Source: Gammaproteobacteria bacterium (lineage in GTDB: Bacteria; Pseudomonadota; Gammaproteobacteria; Pseudomonadales; Azotimanducaceae). From it: a stretch of 64,000 nt of DNA. The notes under the pieces were generated by a model. It worked only from the letters and a program-made list of their open reading frames with translations. It did not search any database and was not told where the DNA came from. Position numbers and translations under genes: made by a program. Of this stretch, positions 1 through 8,859 are shown in pieces. Numbering within the stretch: the first letter of the stretch is position 1; every line of letters begins with the position of its first letter. The stretch covers positions 21,922 through 85,921 of the forward strand of contig JAJFKA010000009.1 in the NCBI GenBank assembly GCA_021773555.1, written 5' to 3'.

Positions 1-539
1 GTAATCTGTGTTTCAGGAAGCGGTCGTAAGATGCCCTTCGGTCTGCCAGTGGTGCCGGAACTGTACAGCATGAAAGCACCGCTGGGCTCGCTCGCGAGCG
101 GCTCGGCAGGATTGGCAGCGAGAACCTGCTCATAATCCAGGTAGCCCGCAGACGGCTCGCCCGTCATTAACCACTGCCCCACCAGCGGACATTTGGGTGC
201 CAGGTGGTCTGCAACCGCTGCCAGGTAGTCGGTTGCAATCACAACTTTCGCTTCAGAGTTATCAATGATGTAGGCGGCCTCATCGGCCGTGAGGTAACGA
301 TTGATTGTGGTCAGGTAGAGTCCAGATCGAAGTGCAGCCCAGACGATTTCGAAATAGCGCAGGTCATTGTCCATAAACACCGCAACATGGTCGCCTTTGC
401 GCAAGCCGAGAGACCACATATTTTGCGCCAGCTGGTTAGATCGATCATTGAGTGATCGGTAAGAAACCCGCTCTCCCGTGCCCGCATGGATCATTGCTGG
501 TTTGTCAGGAAATATCTTTGCCCAGTGGCCTGGATACAT
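1..539 (-). CDS. Acyl-CoA synthetase (AMP-binding), N-terminal part
   Basis: This gene starts at the ATG at 539 and runs off the left edge of the window after about 179 codons. It reads MYPGHWAKIFPDKPAMI and reaches the adenylate-forming P-loop signature YSSGTTGRPKG near residue 160. The family activates carboxylic acids as acyl-adenylates and then acyl-CoA thioesters in the cytoplasm. The next genes on the same strand are a crotonase and an aldo/keto reductase, which fits fatty-acid or xenobiotic acid degradation. The substrate cannot be told because the C-terminal half and most of the acyl pocket are outside the window. Family assignment is secure; chain-length specificity is unknown. Confidence 0.93.
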   Translation of the reverse strand, partial: MYPGHWAKIFPDKPAMIHAGTGERVSYRSLNDRSNQLAQNMWSLGLRKGDHVAVFMDNDLRYFEIVWAALRSGLYLTTINRYLTADEAAYIIDNSEAKVVIATDYLAAVADHLAPKCPLVGQWLMTGEPSAGYLDYEQVLAANPAEPLASEPSGAFMLYSSGTTGRPKGILRPLPETQI

Positions 540-615
540 GGATTACCTCGCCCTGTCAGTCGTGTCTTGCAAAGATACGCTCCTGCCGGATGATGAGCAA
601 AAGCGAAGCTGATGG

Positions 616-1377
616 TTACAGGCTCGAAAAATCTGCTTCACGTTTCTCGACAAAAGCCTTGATTGCTTCAGCATTGGCTGGATTGCCGCGAAGTTCCGCC
701 AGCGCCAGGTTTTCTGCTCTGACGGCGGCTTTCATGGCTTCACGATGGGGTCCGATCAGTAGTTCCTTGGTTTGCTGCAGAGAGATGAGCGGCAGGCGGG
801 CGAGTATTCGCGCGTGTTCGAAGGCGGAATCGAGCACCGCCTCGTCGCTGCAGGTTTTCATGGCGAGACCCATCTCAACGCAACTCGAGGCAGAAAACCA
901 TTCGGAGGAAAGCAGGAACCAACTGGCTCGCTGGTAGCCCATCAGGCGGGAAAATGTATAGGTGCTTGCCGCTTCGGCGGTCAGCCCCAGCGCCGAAAAG
1001 GGTGCTTTGAAGCGAGCGGATTCAGCCATAATAGTGACATCCGAAAGTCCACAGATAGTCGCGCCGATACCAACTCCGAGGCCATTAGCGGCGATGATCA
1101 GTGGCTTGGGAAAATCGATAATGGAGAACAAAAGTGCTTCCAGGCCATGTCTTCCCGGTGCCGTCGCTGCACCCATGGACTTCAGGTCCGCACCGGCCGA
1201 AAAGGCTCTGCCCGCACCGGTGAGTACGGCGACCTTCACCCGTTCGCTGCTGGTGGCTGCGAAGAAAGCTTCACACAGCTCATGCATCATATCGGCATTG
1301 AAGGCATTGAGCGCTTCCGGACGATTCATGGTGATGACGCTGATCGAGTCTGTGATATCGACGGTAACAACAGCCAT
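616..1377 (-). CDS. Crotonase-family enoyl-CoA isomerase (ECI2-like)
   Basis: This 253-residue protein has the crotonase fold: an oxyanion-hole segment GAGRAFSAGADL near residues 54-65 and a second Gly-rich turn NGLGVGIGA near residue 98. The two glutamates of classical enoyl-CoA hydratase (in GGGCEL and QPE of the rat enzyme) are replaced by Thr and Phe. A Glu is present in LTAEAASTYTFSRLMG, which matches the catalytic Glu region SPEGCSSYTF of mitochondrial/peroxisomal delta3,delta2-enoyl-CoA isomerase. I therefore infer double-bond isomerisation of unsaturated acyl-CoA rather than hydration. It sits 76 bp upstream of the acyl-CoA synthetase on the same strand and probably shares its transcript. 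Confidence 0.85.
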   Translation of the reverse strand: MAVVTVDITDSISVITMNRPEALNAFNADMMHELCEAFFAATSSERVKVAVLTGAGRAFSAGADLKSMGAATAPGRHGLEALLFSIIDFPKPLIIAANGLGVGIGATICGLSDVTIMAESARFKAPFSALGLTAEAASTYTFSRLMGYQRASWFLLSSEWFSASSCVEMGLAMKTCSDEAVLDSAFEHARILARLPLISLQQTKELLIGPHREAMKAAVRAENLALAELRGNPANAEAIKAFVEKREADFSSL

Positions 1378-1475
1378 ACTTTTCTCTTTGGTGGTGGAGA
1401 GTGGAGTCTTGAGTGTGCCACAAACTTCTGTGCAAGTGAGAGCCGAATCCGGTCATGTTCGGTTCACGGGACCGA

Positions 1476-2507
1476 TCAGGAACTGCCAATAGACAACAGG
1501 TTTTCTACCGGTTGGTATAGCGCCTCCATATAATCAATGTCCTCCTTCTCGAGGGTGATTTCAGTGGCACCAATCAGATCATTGAGCTGTTCTATTTTGG
1601 AAACACCCACCACCGGGCAGCAGACACCTGCTTTGCTGAGTAACCAGGCGAGGGCAATCTGTGCGGGGGATTTGCCATAGTTTCCGGCTACTTCCACTAC
1701 CCTGTCCGCGATCTTGAAGTCCATCGCACCCCGATACAGGCTCTCCGTACGCTTTCTGTCTCCCCCTTTGGAGCGGTCGGTCGTGCCCTGGTCGAACCCC
1801 CCTTTATAAGCACCGGTGAGTATACCGCGCGCCAGTGGCGACCAGGGTGTTAGTGCCACACCGGTGGCATTGCAATAAGGAATCATCTCGCGTTCCTCTT
1901 CGCGATAGATCAGGTTGTAGTGGTTTTGCATCGATACGAATTGCGTCCAGCCATGTTGTCTGGCGGTAAGCTGCAACTCGGCAAACTGCCATGCGAACAT
2001 GGACGACCCACCCAGGTACATGGCCTTACCCGCCTTCACAACATCGTGTAAAGCTTCCATGGTTTCTTCGATGGGGACTAATGCCTGCCCCGGTGCACCA
2101 TGGGGATGTCGGTGAATTATGAGTTGATCCACATAGTCGTGACCAAGGCGTTTCAGGCTGTTATCAATCGCCTCCATGATATGTTTTCTGGAAAGCCCAC
2201 CCTGATTGGCACCTCGCCCCATGGGCATGGCGACCTTGGTGGTGAGCACGTATTCTTCCCGGGGTGCGAGTTCTTTCAGCAAGGCACCAACAACCTGTTC
2301 ACAGGCGCCTATGCCGTATACATCTGCGCAATCGAAATAAAACAATCCTTGCTCAAGGGCTGCCTTGAATATTGGTCGCGCCTCATCAGGACCGAGTGTC
2401 CAGTCCCCCTGATGTCCCCTGCCTGGTTCGCCGAAATTCATCGTACCCAGACAGAGTTGTGATACCCGTAAACCACTGTTCTTGCCGAGTTGTACTGCCT
2501 GTAACAT
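1476..2507 (-). CDS. Aldo/keto reductase
   Basis: This 343-residue soluble protein belongs to the NADPH-dependent aldo/keto reductase superfamily. The catalytic tetrad can be placed: Asp in FDCADVYG with Tyr shortly after, Lys in VLTTKVAMP and His in QLIIHRHPHG. The C-terminal part carries the TPWSPLARGILTG segment and a cofactor loop near VVGVSKIEQL. Length is typical for the larger bacterial members (YajO/YeaE-like). It reduces aldehydes or ketones; the physiological substrate is unknown. It lies 98 bp upstream of the crotonase on the same strand, so co-transcription is possible. Confidence 0.92.
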   Translation of the reverse strand: MLQAVQLGKNSGLRVSQLCLGTMNFGEPGRGHQGDWTLGPDEARPIFKAALEQGLFYFDCADVYGIGACEQVVGALLKELAPREEYVLTTKVAMPMGRGANQGGLSRKHIMEAIDNSLKRLGHDYVDQLIIHRHPHGAPGQALVPIEETMEALHDVVKAGKAMYLGGSSMFAWQFAELQLTARQHGWTQFVSMQNHYNLIYREEEREMIPYCNATGVALTPWSPLARGILTGAYKGGFDQGTTDRSKGGDRKRTESLYRGAMDFKIADRVVEVAGNYGKSPAQIALAWLLSKAGVCCPVVGVSKIEQLNDLIGATEITLEKEDIDYMEALYQPVENLLSIGSS

Positions 2508-2600
2508 GACTTACTCCTAAAAATCGGAAAACAACTGATGGTATCGAATGGTGGCATGAAGTGCGATAGTAAGCAGCAAACGAAAACCGGGGAAGGACTT

Positions 2601-4364
2601 ATGTCTCGATGGCCAGGTTTGTTGCTGTTGTTAGTGGTTGCGAATCTGCACGCAGAGGTCATTAGTAAATCGGCAGAAACTATCCGACTGCATGCGGTAT
2701 TTGAACAGCGCTGGGAGCAGGAAATGGCGGATAATCCGGTCCGGGCATCAATGCTGGGGGACCGACGCTTCAATGATCGCTGGCAGGACCTCAGCAAGCA
2801 AGGCAGAGTCGAGCGCCAGAGTCACGATGCGACTGCGTTGGAAGACCTGATGCGTATTGATCGAGAGCAGCTGGACAATCGCGAAAAGGTCAACTTCGAC
2901 CTGTTCGAACGTCACTATCGTGAGCGTATTGAAGCCAGCAGGTTCCAGAATGAGTTGATTCCCATCAGTCAGCGGGGCGGCATCCAAACGCTGGACGAAA
3001 CGGGTAATCGGATTCGCATGACAACCGTTGGAGACTATGATGACTGGCTACGGCGGTTGGAAAAGATTGACGTCCTCGTTGCGCAAACCATTGCGCTGAT
3101 GCAGGAAGGCATTGATAAACATATTGTGCCGCCGAAGATCACGATGTCGCGGGTACCTGCGCAGATTGAAAAACAACTGGTTGACGCACCCGAGGACAGT
3201 CTCTTTTTCAAGCCTTTTGAAAAGATACCCGACTCGTTCAGCGCAACGGACAGGGACCGACTCAGGCGGGCTGCCAGCGCAGTGATCGCGGAGAAGGTGA
3301 TTCCGGCTTATCGCGTGCTCTATGACTTTTTCACTCACACCTATTATCCGGCCTGCCGGGATGAAATCGCCGTATCGTCGCAACCCGACGGTCGTGCCTA
3401 TTACGAATTTCTGGTCCGGCGCTTTACGACCACATCGATGACACCGGATGAAGTTCATGAGCTCGGTCGCGCGGAGGTGGCAAGGATACGGGGTGAGATG
3501 GATCAGGTGATTAAAACGACTGGCTTTGAGGGGACGTTTGCGGAGTTCATTGAATTTTTGAAGACAGATAGCCAGTTTTACTTCGACGATGAGCAGGAAT
3601 TGTTCGATGCCTATCATGTCATCGCAAAAAAAATCGATCCGCAACTGGTTAATCTCTTCGGTAAGTTACCCAGGACGCCCTATGGATTGAAAGCAATACC
3701 GGATGCCATTGCGCCGGATACTACCACTGCTTATTACAACAGGCCGGCGGCCGATGGTAGCCGCGCCGGTTATTATTTCGTGAATTTGTACAAGCCCGAG
3801 ACACGGCCGATCTATGAGATGGAAGTATTAACCGTACATGAATCCGTCCCCGGACATCATCTGCAACTCGCACTACAACAGGAACTGGAGCAGCTTCCCG
3901 ATTTCAGGCGTTACCTTGGTTTTACTGTATTTGTGGAAGGCTGGGGGCTATACAGTGAACGGTTGGGTTATGACCTGGGTTTGTATAAAGATCCCTATTC
4001 GCGATTTGGCCAGCTTACTTATGACATGTGGCGTGCAGTTCGGCTGGTTGTCGATACCGGCATGCACTACAAGGGCTGGTCGCGTCAAAAGGCGATTGAT
4101 TACTTTAAGGCGAACGCAGCACGAAATGAGCTCGATATTGTCAATGAGATTGACCGGTACATCTCATGGCCGGGCCAGGCGCTGGCTTACAAGTTGGGTC
4201 AGTTAAAGTTGACAGAATTACGGGAGAGGGCAGAGAACCGCCTCGGCAATCAGTTTGACATAAGGGGTTTCCATGATCTCGTACTGAGCCAGGGTGCGGT
4301 GCCACTTGATGTACTCGAGACCATGGTGGACACCTGGATCGAAGCCGCGGTGAAGGAGTCCTGA
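2601..4364 (+). CDS. Secreted DUF885 family protein, peptidase-like
   Basis: I chose the ATG at 2601 because it follows the ribosome binding site GGAAGGA and gives a signal peptide MSRWPGLLLLLVVANLHA. The protein (about 587 residues) has the DUF885 signature VHESVPGHHLQ near residue 415, an HExxxxHH metal-binding arrangement, followed by FVEGWGLYSERLG, where a further Glu is likely to complete the site. DUF885 proteins resemble zinc carboxypeptidases of the M32/M3 type and are usually exported. The substrate is unknown. Its stop codon is one base from the stop of the convergent RND gene, leaving no room for a terminator between them. Confidence 0.9.
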   Translation: MSRWPGLLLLLVVANLHAEVISKSAETIRLHAVFEQRWEQEMADNPVRASMLGDRRFNDRWQDLSKQGRVERQSHDATALEDLMRIDREQLDNREKVNFDLFERHYRERIEASRFQNELIPISQRGGIQTLDETGNRIRMTTVGDYDDWLRRLEKIDVLVAQTIALMQEGIDKHIVPPKITMSRVPAQIEKQLVDAPEDSLFFKPFEKIPDSFSATDRDRLRRAASAVIAEKVIPAYRVLYDFFTHTYYPACRDEIAVSSQPDGRAYYEFLVRRFTTTSMTPDEVHELGRAEVARIRGEMDQVIKTTGFEGTFAEFIEFLKTDSQFYFDDEQELFDAYHVIAKKIDPQLVNLFGKLPRTPYGLKAIPDAIAPDTTTAYYNRPAADGSRAGYYFVNLYKPETRPIYEMEVLTVHESVPGHHLQLALQQELEQLPDFRRYLGFTVFVEGWGLYSERLGYDLGLYKDPYSRFGQLTYDMWRAVRLVVDTGMHYKGWSRQKAIDYFKANAARNELDIVNEIDRYISWPGQALAYKLGQLKLTELRERAENRLGNQFDIRGFHDLVLSQGAVPLDVLETMVDTWIEAAVKES

Positions 4365-4365
4365 G

Positions 4366-7300
4366 CTACTGGCCAATCCCCGGGACAAGCTTGCGGAAGT
4401 TCAGTCTCGGCAGCTGCGCTCGAACGCGCGTCAGCAAAGCCCGCGCGTCTTCGCCGACACAGTAAAGCGAAGGCACCAGGAACAGGGTTACAAACAAGGC
4501 AAACAAGACGCCAAAGGCGAGTGCCAGTACCGCGGGTTTCAGAAACTGCGCATCGGTTGAACGTTCGGCCATAATTGGCATCAGACCGACGAATGTTGTC
4601 ACGGTTGTCAACAGGATGGGTCTGAACCGGGTTACGCCAGCATCGATCACGGCCTCGACGGCAGATACTCCTTTGTCGCGCAATCGTCCGACGTAGTCCA
4701 CCAGCACGAGATTATCGTTCACCACGACACCCGCCGCTGCACCAATACCGAAGTAAGAGAACAGGGCCATCGACACACCAAATATCAGGTGTCCATAAAT
4801 CGCTCCCATGAATCCGAACGGAACAGCGGTCATGACGAGCAATGGCAGCCAGTAGGAGCGAAAAGCAATGGCGATCAGTGCGTACATCAGGAAGAACGCA
4901 ATGGCATAGAGGGCGAATATTTCATCGAAAAAAATGTCTTCACTTTCGATTGATCCACCAACAAGTAAATCCGGGTAGCGTTCGCGTAACAGGGGAAGAA
5001 AATTCTCGTCCATATCAGTTCGAATATCACTCATGAGTTCACCAACGACGCCAGCGGTGACCCTGACCATGCGCTGGCCATCTCGTCGCTGGATTCTCTG
5101 CACGCCTGAGGCGAGTTCAACATCCGCGACTGAAAACAGCGGGACTTCGCGGCCATCCGTGGTTCTGATCATAAAGTCATTGAGACTCTCGAGCGTGTAC
5201 CTCAGTGCCCGGGGGTAACGAACCATGACTTTCACATCGCCATTTTCTCGTGGCAGACGTTGAACCTCTTCACCAAAATAAGCCTGGCGAACCTGATTGG
5301 AAACCTGAGCGAGGGTAATACCCAGCCTTTCGGCGCCTGGCAGGAGTGTCATGTGAAGTTCCTCGGTCTCGCCACGCATATTGTCCCGGATGTAGAAAGT
5401 ACCATCGTACTGGTCAAGCCGGGTTTTCGCCTCGATGCTGACCTGCTTCAGGATTTCCATATCCCGATGTCGGAAAATATAGGAAATTTGAGGTGTGGAA
5501 TTGTTCATTGTGTAATTGACTTCGATTTCGTCCGCGTCGGGAATATCCCCAACCAGTTCCCTGAGGCGAGTAGCTGCCTGTTTGGCAGATAAATCGCGGA
5601 TTTCAGGAGGTGCAAGTTTAACGATGGCAATTACACTGTCTCGACGAGACCGCGTGTACCAGCCCTCGATGAGCTTACCGGTTCCGCCTCCGGTCACAGC
5701 GTTGGTCTCGACCTCATCGATCAGGGCGAGCTCAGCGACCTGGAGCTGGTCGAGGACAGCCAGGGCACGTGAGTAAGGTGTTCCGGTAGGAAGCACGACA
5801 TTAACGTAGATAATTTCGTTTTCCACTTCCGGCATGAACGAAAATTTTACCCACCCGCTGTTGAAAATACCGACACTGATGATAAAGGCGGTGATAAAAA
5901 TACTGCTGGTCAGGTAACGATGCGCAACGGCGCGTAGCAGATATTTTCGATAAGTTGTGGAAGCGAAGGTAACGATGCCTTGTTCAATGGAACGTTGCCA
6001 ACTGGAAAGCCTGCCAACAACCTCCCTGTGCTTGAGGTTACGCAGGTGCGAGGGCAGAATCAGAAATGCTTCGATGAGCGAAATGATCAGGGCCAGAGTG
6101 ATAACGATGGAAAGCTGTCGGGTTATCTGGGCATCCTCACCGGTCAGGAAGAACCAGGGTGCGAAAGCAACAATTGTTGTTAGTACGGCAAAAATCACGG
6201 GCTTGGACACGGCGTAGGCACCTTCTATCGCGGAATCGGGTCCGCCTCCACCGGGTCTGTGACTGTGTAGATGAATACTTTCGCCGACGACGATTGCGTC
6301 GTCCACCACGATGCCGAGCACCAATAGAAAAGCAAAGGTTGACATGATATTCAGTGAGACATCGTTGGCAGGTAAGAGGGCGAATGTACCCATGAAAGCG
6401 ACACCGATACCTGCGGTTACCCATAATGCTACTCGTGGCCTGAGGGACAGGATCAACACGAGGAACACCAGAAACAGACCGAGAAAAGCGGAATTGCTGA
6501 TGGTACCCATGCGGCTCTTGTAAATGTCAGCTGAATCAATCCACAAGGAAAGGCTTACATCTTCCGGCAGATTTTTTTTACGCTGCTCCATCCAGGCACG
6601 CACGGCATCGCTGGTGCGCACAACCTGCATGTCGTCAGTGGCAAGAATTTGTAGCAGCACTGATGGTTCACCGTTCATGGTGGCGAGGATTTCATTATCT
6701 TCAAAGCCATCTATGACACGCGCTACATCACCGACGGTGACAATGCCGCCATTCCCGTTTTGACGGATGACAATTTTGTCAAACTCCTCAGTTGAGTCTG
6801 CCATGTTGCGAGCACGTAACAACACATCACCGGTTTCTGTGCGGATGCTGCCGGAGGAAACATTGATGGAACTACTGCGGATTGCGTCGGCCACATCCTG
6901 AAAGCTCAACGCATATTGACGCATGGCATGTTCCGAGAGTTCGATAGTCACTTCCTCACGACGCGTGCCGAACAATTCGACAATCGACACCCACGGGAGT
7001 GCCGCGACTTCATCCCGTAGATCCTCAGCCAGTCGATTAAGTTCCCGCTCCTCGAGGAAACCGTGGACGGCTACCCTCATCATCTCGTCGCGATATTCAA
7101 CCCGGCGCACTCTGGGTTTTTCGATATCCCGGGGTAACGAATTCACCGAGTCGACAGAAAGTTTGACATCGTTCAGGAATTTCTCGATGTCCTCATCCGG
7201 ATAAGTGTAGATCTCGATATGTGCGAAACCTTCTTCCGCGGTGGAATAAATGTGAAAGATGTTATCCAGATTATTCAGCGATTCCTCGATACGGCTGATG

Positions 7301-7491
7301 ATCTGTTCTTCAACCTCCTGGGGGGCAGCACCCGGCCAGGCAATTTCCACCTGCACCTGGTTCGCCCGGAATATAGGGAATGCCTCCCGTTCCATGGCAG
7401 CAAATCCGAGCATACCAGCGAGCAGGATACCGACCAGCAGCAAGTTGGCCGCGACAGGATTTTTAACCCACCAGGTGATCAATTGGCGCAT
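4366..7491 (-). CDS. RND efflux transporter, inner-membrane permease
   Basis: This 1041-residue protein has the AcrB-type layout: TM1 at the N terminus (residues 10-30), a periplasmic porter domain, a TM2-6 block, a second porter domain and a TM8-12 block. The proton-relay Asp pair is visible in LVLGIVVDDAIVVGESI in TM4. It expels hydrophobic compounds from the periplasm and inner membrane using proton motive force. The adaptor gene ends 5 bp upstream, so the two form an operon. No TolC-like outer-membrane gene is nearby, so the complex must recruit one from elsewhere. Substrates cannot be predicted. Confidence 0.95.
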   Translation of the reverse strand: MRQLITWWVKNPVAANLLLVGILLAGMLGFAAMEREAFPIFRANQVQVEIAWPGAAPQEVEEQIISRIEESLNNLDNIFHIYSTAEEGFAHIEIYTYPDEDIEKFLNDVKLSVDSVNSLPRDIEKPRVRRVEYRDEMMRVAVHGFLEERELNRLAEDLRDEVAALPWVSIVELFGTRREEVTIELSEHAMRQYALSFQDVADAIRSSSINVSSGSIRTETGDVLLRARNMADSTEEFDKIVIRQNGNGGIVTVGDVARVIDGFEDNEILATMNGEPSVLLQILATDDMQVVRTSDAVRAWMEQRKKNLPEDVSLSLWIDSADIYKSRMGTISNSAFLGLFLVFLVLILSLRPRVALWVTAGIGVAFMGTFALLPANDVSLNIMSTFAFLLVLGIVVDDAIVVGESIHLHSHRPGGGGPDSAIEGAYAVSKPVIFAVLTTIVAFAPWFFLTGEDAQITRQLSIVITLALIISLIEAFLILPSHLRNLKHREVVGRLSSWQRSIEQGIVTFASTTYRKYLLRAVAHRYLTSSIFITAFIISVGIFNSGWVKFSFMPEVENEIIYVNVVLPTGTPYSRALAVLDQLQVAELALIDEVETNAVTGGGTGKLIEGWYTRSRRDSVIAIVKLAPPEIRDLSAKQAATRLRELVGDIPDADEIEVNYTMNNSTPQISYIFRHRDMEILKQVSIEAKTRLDQYDGTFYIRDNMRGETEELHMTLLPGAERLGITLAQVSNQVRQAYFGEEVQRLPRENGDVKVMVRYPRALRYTLESLNDFMIRTTDGREVPLFSVADVELASGVQRIQRRDGQRMVRVTAGVVGELMSDIRTDMDENFLPLLRERYPDLLVGGSIESEDIFFDEIFALYAIAFFLMYALIAIAFRSYWLPLLVMTAVPFGFMGAIYGHLIFGVSMALFSYFGIGAAAGVVVNDNLVLVDYVGRLRDKGVSAVEAVIDAGVTRFRPILLTTVTTFVGLMPIMAERSTDAQFLKPAVLALAFGVLFALFVTLFLVPSLYCVGEDARALLTRVRAQLPRLNFRKLVPGIGQ

Positions 7492-7496
7492 GCGAG

Positions 7497-8702
7497 CTAA
7501 CCTCCAACCGTTGCGGTTTCAGAGAAGTTGGAATTGGCGGTTTCCTTATAGGTTCGCGGCAATGCATCGATTGCCATACCAGAAATGGGGTTGCGGATTG
7601 ATGAGACCACGACGCTTTCTGCCGTGCGCAGGCCGCTGGCAATAATGGCATTGCTGGCGGTGCTGTGAGTAACGCGAACCTTTCTGACTTCAAGGCGCCC
7701 CTTGTCATTGACGACGTAAACCTGATTTCCGGCACGCAATGCAGTTCGCGGGATCACATAGGCATCACTGATGCTTCTACCCTGGATCTCGGCATTGACG
7801 TAAAGGCCGACCGCAAGCGGCATGCCAGTGGCGGATACGTTAGTTTCGTAAGGGGAAAGCACCTCGACGATGCCGTAGAGAGTCCTGGTGCGTGCCTCGA
7901 TTGAGGCATCCAGACGGGTGAGTTTCCCCTGCCAGTTTTGGGTGACACCAGCGACGATCGCTTCCAGTTCAACGGGCAGGCCCTGGCCGGGGCCTGCGAT
8001 AAACCCGATCGGCAGGCCCAGTGACGCTAGCTGACCATCATTCAGTGGCAAGCGGATTTCGACCACGTCGGTCGAAAAAGCCCGGCCAATCAAAGTCCCG
8101 GGCGTTACATACTGGCCGATATCAACGGCTGTGCTGATGAATCTGCCGTGGAAGGGCAGGGAGATCTGGGTACGCTCGAGGTTCGTTTGCGCCTGGGCAA
8201 GATCCGCCTTGGCAGCTTTGAGTGCGGCCTCGGCCTGGGCAACCTGGGGTTTTTTCAATGCCAGATCAGATGCGTTGGTGGCATTCTGGAGCTGTTTACG
8301 CGCCACATTGGCAGTTGCCATAGCCTGTTGAACGCCGACCTCGGCATTGGCGACCACTGCCTCGGCCTGGAGAACTGCGTAACGATAATCCGTGTCTTCT
8401 ATGGAAACCAGGGTGACGCCTGGTTGTACCAGGCCGCCTTCGGTGAACTCCCCGGAAACTGCGACGATTCTACCAGCTACCTGCGTGACTATATCAACTT
8501 CGGTCCGGGCACGAACTTCACCACCGGTCTCGACCTGAAGTGCGATATCGATCTGCTCAACCGATTCAACGAATACGCTGAGTGGTCTGGGCGCCTCTTC
8601 CTTCTTTTCCGGCTCGGGTTTTGCCCATTCCAGGGCGAGATAGATGCCGATTCCCGCTGTGATGACGAAGATCGGCGTGAGGATGCTCAGTAGCTTGTTC
8701 AA
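7497..8702 (-). CDS. RND efflux periplasmic adaptor (membrane fusion protein)
   Basis: This 401-residue HlyD/AcrA-type adaptor has an N-terminal membrane anchor (LLSILTPIFVITAGIGIYLAL) and then a biotinyl-lipoyl half motif VDIVTQVAGRIVAVSGEFTE. A long Ala/Gln-rich coiled-coil hairpin spans residues 112-165, and a second lipoyl half near PFHGRFISTAVDIGQYV is followed by beta-barrel and membrane-proximal domains. It bridges the RND pump encoded 5 bp downstream to an outer-membrane channel. There is no lipobox Cys, so it is held by a transmembrane helix rather than a lipid. It is the first gene of the pump operon; the 150-bp gap to the divergent ATP-grasp gene must carry its promoter. Confidence 0.93.
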   Translation of the reverse strand: MNKLLSILTPIFVITAGIGIYLALEWAKPEPEKKEEAPRPLSVFVESVEQIDIALQVETGGEVRARTEVDIVTQVAGRIVAVSGEFTEGGLVQPGVTLVSIEDTDYRYAVLQAEAVVANAEVGVQQAMATANVARKQLQNATNASDLALKKPQVAQAEAALKAAKADLAQAQTNLERTQISLPFHGRFISTAVDIGQYVTPGTLIGRAFSTDVVEIRLPLNDGQLASLGLPIGFIAGPGQGLPVELEAIVAGVTQNWQGKLTRLDASIEARTRTLYGIVEVLSPYETNVSATGMPLAVGLYVNAEIQGRSISDAYVIPRTALRAGNQVYVVNDKGRLEVRKVRVTHSTASNAIIASGLRTAESVVVSSIRNPISGMAIDALPRTYKETANSNFSETATVGG

Positions 8703-8811
8703 ACAGGGTTCCCCTATAATCTGGTGGAAACCGGATCGAATTGGTTTCCAGAATGTCAGCTATATGACGCTGGCGCTGACAATATAGTTTGAACATAAGG
8801 AGTTTTTTTAT

Positions 8812-8859
8812 TTGGTGACCCCAGGGACTACACGAGTCACGGCGGTAACCGGGCAGTGA
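8812..8859 (+). CDS. Possible 15-codon leader ORF coupled to the ATP-grasp gene
   Basis: A strong ribosome binding site AAGGAG at 8797-8802 is correctly spaced for the TTG at 8812, not for the GTG at 8856 where the ATP-grasp protein appears to begin. From the TTG the frame encodes MVTPGTTRVTAVTGQ and stops with TGA at 8857-8859, overlapping the downstream GTG as GTGA. This could be a translationally coupled leader. Alternatively the ATP-grasp protein starts upstream of 8856, because its own frame stays open back to 8799 but shows no standard start codon. Both readings are inference. Confidence 0.3.
   Translation: MVTPGTTRVTAVTGQ

Noticed and set aside
772..1533. Long plus-strand frame (253 codons) opposite the crotonase
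   Set aside because: It is the antisense shadow of the crotonase and intergenic region; composition is Arg/Gly/Ser-rich without any family motif, and the minus-strand gene has clear catalytic motifs.
2601..4364. Lasso isopeptidase
   Set aside because: The known lasso isopeptidases are prolyl-oligopeptidase-like serine hydrolases; this is a DUF885 HExxxxHH protein 11 kb away, and none of the hydrolases in the window fit.
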